A DNA stretch of 64,000 bases from contig CM063510.1 in the NCBI GenBank assembly GCA_032207245.1, positions 155,667,448-155,731,447 of the forward strand. Reading direction: 5' to 3'. Positions 35,528-48,300 of the stretch are shown in pieces; the stretch's first letter is position 1; every line of letters starts with the position of its first letter. The position numbers were made by a program, and so were the translations under genes. The notes beneath the pieces were generated by a model. The model worked only from the letters and a program-made list of their open reading frames with translations. It was not told the origin of the DNA and searched no databases. This DNA comes from Pardosa pseudoannulata. Taxonomy: Eukaryota > Arthropoda > Arachnida > Araneae > Lycosidae.

Positions 35528-38500
35528 GAAAAAAAGTTTTTCTGCAAGCTGCAATTGTCCTGCAGAGGAGCCAGTTGTTCTGTGATGTGCGTCGCACTTT
35601 TTGGCACATTCTGCTTCAGGGGTTATTGTATTGAAAAAATTTAAGTTAAATAAGAATGTCACTTACTTTACTGCTTTAGATGCAGCTGTTTTTCTATATA
35701 TGTAAATAGCTAACCAGTACTGTACAGTCATATTCCAATACCTAATACCTTCTCTGATAGTTGGCCGGAATTCACTAGAAAATTCATCCATACATCGAAT
35801 GGATTCAAAATCATAAGTCACATGTTTCAGCGAATCTTGACTTTTTTCTCTGAAAAACAAAGGATCATTAAAACATTGTATTGTGAACAACTTGCACTCC
35901 TAACAGTTTTTATCTTAGGAGCTTCTTTGCTGAGTTCTTTGTTCGACATTTTTTTAAATCCAAAACATTAGATGATCAAATAAAAAGATACCTTGAGGAA
36001 GAAGATAAAACATTTTTTTTGTGTGTGAAACATGCAATAGTATAAATAAAACTGACATTTATTTATTTAATAAATAGCTTTATTTTTTAGCTTCAGAACA
36101 TTTCAAATAAGTAATTTTGATTATAGGATGTGTGTTGACAGCTGAAGCTAACAAAATTGATATACAATTTGGAGTTCTAAGTCATAGTTTAATTTTCTCT
36201 ATAATATATTATGAAAAACTTTAAGAGGGAAAGATACAGTCAATACCAGCTATATGGTCACCTGCTTATAAGGGCACCCCACTAATATGGTCAGTTTTCT
36301 AAAGGCCCCTTCTAATTTAATAGGGAACATGTGTTAAAGCCCACCACTTATACAGTCATTTTCTTTTTCTTATTACCGGTTATAGGGTCAGTTTCATGTT
36401 TTTAACAAGTTTCCGTTTAAAAAAAAAATAAATAATAATAAAAAAAATATAAAATTTAAAAAGAAATTTAAAAAAAAGAAAAAAAAATTCTTAGTGTGAA
36501 ATCGAAGAGGACCTGAATTCAAGCCTTTATTTTCCTCCCTTTTCCCCTTTCTTGCTTATGTAGATTAATTGTCAGAGTTTTCCACCTCTCTCTGTTCTCG
36601 TCCCCCCTGATAACAAATGGACATCTGTCTGTCTATTCGTTGAAGTTATCTCTCTCATACATGACCTCAGGTGTTATTTTACTAATTCTGAAGCAGCAGA
36701 TAATCATTTAAAAGCTATAAGGAACTTGGAAAAAGTTGTGTTAACAACCAACAAAAGGAAGCAAACTTATATACCTGATTATTTTTAAATACATTGAACA
36801 TGAATGTACGTATATATGTGTGCTGTACTTTTATTAGTAAGGTAAGCTAATAAATTTCCCTGCCCCCCTCAAAAAATAAATAAATAAATAAATTTAAAAA
36901 AAAACATTTTTAATATAGTTTTTACTTTTTGAATTCATTTTTAAAATGTTCTTAAAAGTATAATTATTTGTTTATTAGGTAAATATAATCTACCATAATT
37001 CAATAGAGTTGCATTATTCTGCATATATGGTCTGATTTTTCTGGACCGCTGAGTTGACCATGTAACCGATACAGACTGTACTAAATGGGTGAATTACAGG
37101 ATTTACTTTTAACAGATACTTTAAAAATCTTGCTTTCTATTATAGCAAGCAATTTTATGCGTTAATGCATTGGTTCAATATCAGGGATGCTGGCATAAAC
37201 ACAAGAGGAACAATATTCAACAAATCTGTACAGATCCTGGCTTATGCTGATGACATTGATATTATTGCCAGATCTGCAAGCACCCTGAGGGAATCCTTCA
37301 TTGCATTAGAAAAAGCTGCAGAAAAGGTAAGCTAAAGATAAATGAGAGAAAGACAAAATACATGTATTGTGGAAAGAATAATATTGGCTCTACTTTTGAA
37401 GTCGAGGGACATAAATTTGAACAAGTTGAGAAATTTACTTATTTGGGTTCTGTGGTTGAGTGCCAAAATGACATCAGCCCCAAGATCAGGAAGAGAATTG
37501 ATGCAGCCAACCGATGTCTATGTGGACTCAGAAGTCAATTGAGGAGCCATTTAATTAAAAGAAGAATGAAAATCCTGTTGTACAAAACTCTCATAAGACC
37601 AGTACTAACTTCTGCCTCTGAGACTTGGTCACTTACGTCAAAAGAAGAAAAAATGCTTGCACTTTTTGAAAGGAGTGTTGCGGACCATTTTTGGCGGTGT
37701 TTTTGACAGGGGAGCCTGGTGGAGAAGATTTAACTTTGAACTGTACAAGCTTTACAAAGAGGATGACATCATCAAATTTATCAGGCTGAATAGAATGAGA
37801 TGGGCTGGACATCTATTGTGAATGGACGCAGATCGGGCTGCTTTAAAAGTTTTTAATGCAGTCCCTTTTGGACAACGACCAAGGGGCAGACCAAAATGAT
37901 AGTGGATCGACTGCCTGGAGTTGGACTCTGGTCTCATAAAGATTAGATGCTGGAGGTCCCAAGCACAGAACAGAGCAGAATGGAAAAAACTTCTTAAGAA
38001 GGCGAAGGCCCACAATGGGCTGTCGGGCCAACTATGATGATGATGATGAATGCATTGGTTCTGCACATTCGTGTAGCTATAAGGATTACCTTTATGTTTC
38101 TACCTAATGGTATATCAATATTTAAGCAAGAGGCATAAACAGAAATATTTCTATGTCAGGCCAACATTTGAAGACTTTAGTTGGCCAAAAAGACATTTTG
38201 GTAACTAAATGCCACCATTTCATTTTCCTGTTTCAACATACATCCAACCAATAGACCAATTACCAACTTGTTGTCAATGGGCATCCAATGTTTTCATGCT
38301 AGCTGAGTATGCCAAGACCATATCACATAAAACATCCGGTAATTCAATACAGTTGAATTTATTTGAAAATCATATAAAAGTAATATTAGACCTGTTAAAA
38401 TACAATACAGAATTGTTTTTTATTATTTTTATTTTAGAGAATGTATAACAAATAGGTACTCATAATGCTCAGGAATTATTGCTGGTTAAACTTTTTGATT

Positions 38501-41500
38501 CTTAATAAGTCTATACAAATATAGACTGACTTGTGTATAACCAAAGGCAATAAATTGTTTTAAACTTAAAAGGAAAATAGAATATTTCTGAAAAGAAATT
38601 CTCTTAGCTTACTTTACTTACACTCACAAAATATTTTTTTGATGATACTATCTTGACATTAATATCTCCCATTTAAATTCAATACTGAACTATAATGGTC
38701 AGTGTTGTTAATGATTATATAGAAACAATAAAATTGATGTGGACACTGCAAGGATTTCTTTGTATTCTTATTAAATTATAAGATTATATTTTTTAAATTG
38801 TGATAGTATGATGTGTTTTGTTTTTCAAGGTCTTGATGTTGCCTGAGTGCAGCTTAAAGTATCTGTCTATGTTAAAACATCATTTTTTGCCAAAAATCAT
38901 AATTGTTTTTATTTCTCTATTGTAAAATTTCAACTTTTAGGCTTCTAAATCTGTTTTTGTTTTGTCTCTACGGCATTTTAAAAAACAGTGACAGATGTTG
39001 AACATCAGTGACAGCTGTCAAAACAAAACAGAAGTAGCAACTTTGGAACTGGAAGTTGAGAATTTAAAGCCTTTTAAAGAGCATTTTTGGACAAAACTTT
39101 TTAAATTTTCATGAAGATTAGTTTAAACATTTTTCTAGTATTTTTAATAATTAACAACTTGGCAGCTGGAAAGTTTTAAACAGGAAAGTGTGGGAATTTT
39201 AAACATTATTTTAATTTTTTAATAGTTAAAGTTGCTTTCATAAACTTCAAATGCGTTTTTCTCAGAATGGTATTTTTAATAAAATGTTGAAACTTAAAAT
39301 GTGATTTCTCAAAAAGTTCTTAAAATATTTTGTTGAAAATTATTATGAATGCTTTTGGTAGTATTTACTAGTAAATGACCTAAAAGCTTTAAATTTAGAT
39401 AACTTTTAATGATATTACACTCATAGTTAGATATAAAGGTAATGAAAATTTGTTAAAAATTCAATGTGTATGATTTTGAAAGACCAAAATTTTTTTACCA
39501 AATGTAAATTAAGCAGAGATTTTAAGTGATTCACTAGTCCAGTGTATAAGAAATGTGTTGCATCAAAAAATTTTAAAATAATTTATTAAAAAATTAGACC
39601 TTTTGAAAAAACCCGATTTTTTTTACTAAATTTTTTTCATTTATTAGAAATTTTATAAAAACTTTTCCAGGAATAAATTTTTTAAGTGCAATACTCTATG
39701 ATGACATAAAAAATAAATCTAAAAATGTAAAAACATGAACTAGTTTCTACGTTTAAAGAAAAAAGTTCTCCGAATGTAGATGGATACCTTAAGTACTAAA
39801 AGCATTTATACCATTACATTAAGATTTTTTCATTATACAGATATTTCCTTATAAACAAAATTTTTCTGTCGCTCCATGCCAGGAAGTAAATAAAACATTC
39901 AAAATTATTCTATTGAAATAATAGATTTTTATTTTCCTTTTTACTTATTACTTAAAAATGAACTTAAAAAGCATTATTTCAATGGTGAATATGTTGATGT
40001 CTATACATTGAATTATTGCAAACTAGTAGTGTTAATGTACACTATATTAAAAAGATCTGTAGGTTATGTTACTATATGTTTAAATTTTAATATATTACAC
40101 ATAAAATAACTACAAAGTTTTATACCATGAAATAATGCTTTACGTTAGAGTACAGAAAGATGCAGGGGAAAAAAAGAAGAAAATTAACCCTAGAAATATA
40201 TTATGAATAAAATGAGAATGAATGACAAAATAAACAATTCAAGAGAACTATATGAGGAGTCATTGAATTTAAAAATATTCCTCTTATTTTATTCAGAATT
40301 ACTTTGAACTAAATAATGTAATTTTTTTTTCTGGCCCTTCTACACCTTACGACAAACTATGAGGGTATTCTTCAGAGAGAGACAAAATTCATTTTCATCA
40401 TTTTATTAAGGTGGGATTGGGGGAAGAGTTATTAAAAGGATTATTAGAACATTCTTTTAAGAACACTAAAAAGAATCAAAATAAGGCAGTAAAGTTAAAA
40501 TATTATATAAATGAAATTTTAAAAATACAAAAATACGTACATTTCTTGCAGTACTGCAAAATTGGTTGGCCCAGCACCTGGTTGAGAACAACAACTGTCT
40601 GGATAGGCACCAAGACCTAAGTTGATACAAATGCATTCGCCTAGTACAAAAGCGATGTAAATTCTCATCCTAAAACTGAAGAACCATGGCATCATGTACA
40701 GAAGACGATACAAAAATGGATAATTCCAAATTTCATCAGAAGCAGCTAACTGTGTAAAAAGAATAAATAGAATCTAGTTTAGCAGAGTATATGAAAAGTA
40801 GGAAATTGTAAATTCATTCTCATAAAAGAACTAATTTCCTGAATTATATTTTAATCTTTCTTGAATTTTATTTATCTAATGGAAGTATGCATAAACAATA
40901 CATATCATATGTATCAGCTTTTTAATATATAGTATAACATATAGTCAAAATACAAAAGCAAGAATAAAAAGCAGAATAAGAAACTTGATATACAGTAAGA
41001 ATTTTTTTTCTAATATCTATTAAATAATTACACTAAGTCTGTAGTTTATGTTAAATAATATCCCACTAAGTCTCTCTCTTATATTAAATAATATAAAACA
41101 TTACACATTAGTTCAAATAAACAAGCTTCCCAACAAACTTGTGCCAAATCATGGCCAAATGGGTATTGTACTGATCTTCTGTACAAGAGTTCGTGGATTT
41201 GAATCCCACTGTTGGTATGGATGTTTATAGCCATTTGAAATTGGCTTTAAACAAAGGTCTCAGTCCCAATAGCCTTCATGTAGCATAACAGTAGCTCTAG
41301 TACTCCCCTATAACCAAACCACTCAGATATACAAACTAACAATATATTTTGCTAGAATTTTTTCCACAGTGCAAATTTTCACCAGTTCATAATCCTTATG
41401 AATATATTATAAATAAATTTCTTTTTTAAATCATAACTACAATCTCAAAAGAGCTTAAAAAGTCTTAATATACTTTTCAAAGTTAGTATCTCAGGCAAAT

Positions 41501-44500
41501 GCTGAATATTCTTATAGTATAATATAGTTTCTAATATCTATTAAATAATTAGACTAACTCTGTAGTTTATATTAAATAATATCACACTAAGTCTCTCTCT
41601 TATATTAAATAATATAAAACATTACACATTAGTTCAATAAACAAGCTTCCTAACAAACTTGTGCCAAATGGGTAGTGTGCTGCTCTTCAGTACCCGAGTT
41701 CGTGGGTTTGAATCCCACTGTTGGTATGGATGTTTATAGCCATTTGAAATCAGCTTAAAACAACAGGTCTGTCTCAGTAGCTTTCATGTAGCATAACAGT
41801 AGCCCTAGTACTTCCCTATAACCAAACCACCCAGCCCAACAAACTCACAATATATTTTGCTAGAATGTTTTCCACAGTGCAAATTTTCACCAGTTTATAA
41901 TCCTTATGAATATATTATCAATATTTTTTTTTTAATTATAACTACAATCTCAAAAGAACTTAAAAAGGCTTAATATACTTTTCAAAATTAGTAACTTAGG
42001 CAAATGCTGAATATTCTTATACTTAACAACAATACAACCACTATAAAGATTGTTTAAAAATCTTAATAGTTGGATACTATAAATAGCAGTTTATTTTTAA
42101 AATAATCAATATAATGCCCAAGTCATTGCTAACAGTCATCTACTCAAAATTTAGACTGCATTAAATGAACAACATCAAATTCAAAGTACTTCTGCAAGTT
42201 ATTTTTGAAAGAACATACACATACAACATATAAATATAGTATACTCACTGAAAGGGGAAATAAATAATCAGATATGAGGTAAAGCAATGCATACAGAGGT
42301 ACAACTGCAATTCTTTTCTTTAAAAAGGAAAAGTGAGGAGCACACATGCTAAAAGGTTTATGTAGCATATCCTCATATGTCCTATATTTGTAATATGGAC
42401 CTGAAAATAAATATAAGAAAAATGTTATATCAGGATGCATTTATGAAATGAATATGTAAAAATACACCAAAAATCAAAGTATAATTAATATATGTATATA
42501 TCAAAAGTTATTACACTTAAAATTCTCCTTTTTCCCCTTCTCATTAAGTTATATCTATTTTCCCAGCTGCAGGGCCGTAACTAGGGTGTGGCAAAGGTGG
42601 CATTTGCCACAGGCACATCAGTCATAGGGGTGCAGTACCGTGATGAAAATGAGGTCCGAAAGAGGATGATTCACCCGAGTAGAAATAAGGGATTTTTTTT
42701 AATTACAAAATTCGATTTTATTTATAAAATAAAATGTGTTTAAAAAGATTTTTCTTATTTTTTAAAAATGCTTCTAGAGACTAAACTTGTTATAGATTCT
42801 TACAAAATGTTTATCAAATACTCCTAATATGCCTTAATATAAATCCGGTTATTCGTTTCAAAATTTAAATTTATTTAAAATAATTTTAAATTCAGAAATT
42901 CGTCAACTTTTTATGAAAATTCAACATACAAATAAAAAATATTTCCCTGAATAAACTATTCAATTCATCAACAAAATAGTATCTCCAGAGTGTTCAAAAA
43001 TATTTTTAAGTATTAATAAATGCCAAAATAGAAAAAAAGGTAAAAATTAATATACTAGGAACATTTTAAGAATTAACAAAATGTTTTGTGAGTTCATTCT
43101 AAATATATATATATATATATATTTAAAATATATATATAATTTTTTTTGCTATATTTGGTAGTAGGGGTGCATACCAGTTTTTTGCCACGGGTGCCAAAAG
43201 ACCAAGTTATGGCCCTGCCCAGCTGTCTAATATCTTATTTAACCCTTTGAGGATCACATGTAAATGCTATACAAGTCAACCATTGTGAAAACTGTTGCTG
43301 TTTAACGCCATCTAGTAATTAAATCCAGCATTTAAAAGTTAAAATAAAATGTTCAGATCTCTTATTACGCATATGCAATGTTGGTCTCTGAATATCAACT
43401 GGAGATTATCTCGTCAAGGTGACGCTGGACTGATAAGAGTGAAATCACTGTGTCACGTATACGAGACATTGGTTGCAAAGGGTTTAAAGGAGTTACTTAA
43501 AATTCTTTTAGCAGTCTCTCAAAGCTAACTCTGAAATAAATTTTCTGTCCACTCACCACATTTTCCAGCTGTCCCATGCAAATGGTTAATTTTTCCAATA
43601 ATCATAGTTTCTGTCTGATTATTAATATTGCTGATTAAGCAATTCTCTCAGGAAGAATTCATCTCATATTTTGCTGTGGGGCCAACATTGTAATAGGAAA
43701 GTGTTTTTCATGTATCATTCAATGCTCTACTCCTCACAGAGAAACATGTTTTTTTTTACCTAGTCTTAAATAAAGTTCCACCATGGACTTCCCCCTGGAG
43801 CCATGACTGTATCACAATTAAGCATATTAATTACGCTACTCATTACCCAGTAAGCCTAGGCAATTAAAAATAATAGGGGCTAATTTTAAGTGCAACTGGC
43901 AAGTGAAGTAATAAGTACAAGTAAATAAATATCTGTATCACCAGAAACATCAAAACAAACAGACATAGAATATTTATGCAAGTATTTTATTATGTAAATA
44001 TAACAATGCAATTCTTTTGAAAATTTTAAATCACATATATATATTTTTGGATTTGAAAATAATCATAAATATAATGAAAACTGTTTGAAGGATATTGATA
44101 TACTTGTAATACTGTTAAAAAGAAACCCCGTAATTTAATAGACATGTTTTCATAAAAATAACATATAGTTTTTGAATTTGAGGTTTCAAAATGTGATATC
44201 CTTTTAACAAACTGATGACTGTTCCTGGAAGTTTTAACACTAAATTATTAAATAAAAATAACTATGTAATATTTTTTATCAAATTTTACATACCAACTAG
44301 AATACCAGCATAACAAAAAGAGTACTGCACAATGTTGAAAAATGTGGGATTTATCCTTGTGTACATTTCTTTGAGATGATCAGATTTATCTGAGGATATA
44401 GATTTCAAATGATGCATATTTACTTCATATGCCAAACCAACCATCTGTAATTACAAAAAATAATAATGATATAGATATATAATAAAGCAGGTTATTACAT

Positions 44501-45324
44501 ATACAAGTTATAAAGAAGAATTAACAGTGAAATTCTAAGCATAGCTCATAATTCTGTTAAAAAATTAATTTTATAGCTCTCTCATGTTATCAAAATAATT
44601 AAGGTCTGTGTGAAATTTGCAAAGTTTATTTACGTTAAGGTACCTGTCTACGTTTGGAGAACTTTTTTCTATAAACGTAGAAACTAGTTCAAGTTTTAAC
44701 ATTTTTAGATTTATATTTTATATTATCATAGAGAATTGCACTTAAAAAAATTATTCCTGGAGAAGTTTTTATAAAATTTCTAATAAATAAAGCATTTTCC
44801 TAAATCTCGAGCAGCGCATTGAAGTTCTGCGTGAATATGAGAAGGGCAAATCGGTAAGAAAGTTAGCTGAATTATTTAACTACAAAAAAACACAAATCAA
44901 CAGTCATTAAAGAGAAGAATTTCATTTTGAAGGTGTACGAAGATATCAAATTTTGTTGTGTTAAACGGATGAGGCACAAAAAGTATGTTGATATAAACAA
45001 GGCTGTTTTGGAATGGTTTGGCCGAAGAAAATTCCTGACAGTGAACCTATGATTCAACACAAGGCAAAACAACTTGCAGATGCTCTAGGATTTGAAAATT
45101 TTTCTGCTAGTAATCGGTGGTTGTAACCTTTTAAAAAAAATGTGAGAAAGCCTGATATAAAGTACTATTTTCTTTTTAGGTAAGTTTTAAATTTCTATTT
45201 AAATAAGGAATATGTCAGATTTCTTTATATTACACATTACAGCAATTATGTTATAATAGTAATAAACCCTTTAGAGCGGCCAAATATTTTCAGTATGATG
45301 GGGTGGCCACTCAGAGAGGTTTCA

Positions 45325-45386
<62 letters not shown>

Positions 45387-48300
45387 ACTTCTAAAAAGTT
45401 CATGATACATTTTAATATGACAAAACAAAACAATGGTATATTCAAAAAGTTCATAGTATTAATAAATTTATTTTATAAGACCACAAATGTTTAATTATGT
45501 ATAGCATATGCAGAACTGAAAGGCTTACTTTTAAAACCATTATCATTATGGCAGTATTTGTTACTTCTGGTGGAGAAGGGATATTAAAATATTCAGACAT
45601 TCTGATAAGCATAAGGTAGGAGAAACAAAAAGCAAAGCTGATAACATGGCAGTATCTAAAAAATACAGCAGAAATTATAACAAATGAAAGTTAAAACTGT
45701 CACATGTCAAAAAGGAATCAAACAAATTACAATGTTCTTTTAAAAATACCATGTCATATAATATAAGAGTAAACCATTTTTGAAGCATGGGCTGAAAATG
45801 AAAATAAATATATATAAATCAAATTTAAAGCTATTGCCTAATTAATCCAAAATTTAAGGTTCTGAATAAATTATTCTGAAATATTAAAATTCGTTCCATA
45901 ATGTATCTTAGAAATTTAATGAAATTCTTATATTATAATTTATAATCTCTTATTAATGATTGTGAAATAAAATTAATTTAAAAAATTAATTTGCTTACTA
46001 TTTACATTAAAAGAGACAAACCTACAGCTGAACAGTATAAATATATGTTTTGCTTAATTTCTGGTATTTACATGTTTCTTGTACAGGGGCGTAAGCAAGG
46101 GAGGGGTTTAGGGGTTTAACCCCCCCCCCTTGAGTTCAGACAAAATGGCAAAAATAAAAATTTTAGTAGAAATTATGCAGGTTATTATTTTTTAGAATTA
46201 TGAACACCCCCCTTGAAAAATTCTGCATACACCACTGTTCTGGTATAACATGGTTGAGATTTTGACAGCAACATTTTATTACAGTGGCAAAATGTGGGAA
46301 GACGTCAAAAATTGGAAAAAAAGAAACTTAATAAATATTAAATCTTTATTCGCTATACATTTTATTTAATTTTCTTTTACTTTAATGGAACAAAAGTTAT
46401 GTTTTATTTAGAGCAAAATATACTGCATTTCTTTACATTCTTCAACATTGCATACCAAAATAAACAGTTAAAGTTTCCATTGAAAGTTTGCTTCTAATAT
46501 CAGAATGGCTAAAAATTATATCAAAAATTTTTTATGACAACTCTTGCAGTTCTGTTTTTCCACATTTTATTTATATTTAAATAATAAAAACTGCATAGTA
46601 TTATTTTAAAGATTAAGATTGCTTTATGATAGAATTAATTTCCCAGTTAGCTTCACGGATTATTGGAATTTTTTGCCCCAAATGCTTTTTAATCAATTTT
46701 GATTTTTTCTTTTGAGCTTCAATATGCTTTTTTTTTTTTTCTTGAAGATTCCTTTATTTGTTTCTCCATTTTCTCATTTAACAGCAAATGAGCATTCTGA
46801 AAAGAATGCACAAGAGTTCTTCGATTAGGCAGCATTTTTCTTTTTTAAACATTTTACTGGAGAAGTCATTATTTTTCAAACTTTTTTGTTTGCAGAATAT
46901 TCCCTAAATTTTCTTAATTTCCCTAATATTTCTAAAACTGATAAATTCCCAATTTTCCTAGTTGCCAGACATCCTGCATCACCTTATTCCAGAAAAATTA
47001 CAGTATCATGTTCTAAACTTTTAGACTTTTACATAGAAGTAATAAATTTATTAGAGAAGCTTTTCACAATAGAACAATATAAATATAATCAGAATTAAAC
47101 TATTTTTAAAGATAATAGAAAATAGCTAAGGTCAAAGTTTAATAAGTTTATTTCAGTTATAACAAACCTTAGATGAAAGTCAGAAAAAACTATTGATACT
47201 ATAACATATTTGCATTAGAAAATTATTTCTTAGCAACATTTTTAGTACTATTGAGATTGAAAATACACAATATATAATTAAATAATCAAAACTTTTCAAT
47301 TTTTTTAAAAATAGCTCTATAATCAGTCATGCAAATTTAAATTCACAAATACACAAATTTTAAAAATCTAAATATACACATATTAAAATTAATAACTATT
47401 TCTTATAGCATAAGATATACCAGAATGCATTTACAGGCTTGCAACTGCTAAGGTACTTTCAAAAAGGTGAGAAAAGTGACAAATAATACAGAATAAGTGA
47501 CTAAAAAGTGACTAATATAGAAAAAAAAAGATTTTTTTTCTCCTCTTGATTACAGATGCTATTATTAAGATTTTTTTTATATTTATTTTAACTCTAAATC
47601 AAATGATTCAAGCAAGACATGATTTTGGCATCAAATACAAAAAAAGTTAAAAATTTTGTTTAACAGAACTCAGCATTGCTTTTTATTCAAGAAAATCTAT
47701 AAATTAGATTTGAATACATACAATACATTAATTTTATAATCACAATTTTCTGCATATATTAAGGATATTTTGAAATATGTACATAGCTAGATTAGAGTAT
47801 CTAAATAAAAGTTGTGAAGAAAAAGAGAAATGTGTGCATTGACATAAATTACTTTAATGTATTAAATGTATATTTCAGGAACTTCTTTACGACTTTTTAA
47901 AATCACTAAATTCTAGAAACTATATGACTAATTACATTTTAATAAGAAAAATAAAATTAGAGCATCTCATTTTTGGTCTTTTATTAAAATATTTCGTTAT
48001 TAATTCAGATTTTCTTTTTTCACCAACAGACTTTTGTTCTGATAAACCATGAAAAAAGTGACTGTTTACTTAAAAAAGTGACTAAAAGTGATCAATTGTA
48101 AAAAAAGTGACTAAAGGTGAGAAAAGTGACGGAATTGCAAGCCTGCATTTATAAAATAAAAGTGTATAAATTTTTTTCCTATATATTTTCAAAACAAAAG
48201 GAAACCAATACACAACAATAGAAATAGTATGCTATGTATACTTACTTTTTACTGGTTTTTAATACAATTATTGAATTAACTCCTGTCAGTATCACTGGAT

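Noticed and set aside
35215..35607. Open frames rich in Ile and Tyr on both strands
   Set aside because: They are translations of TA/TATG microsatellite; the real coding sequence nearby is MBOAT7 exon 6 on the - strand.
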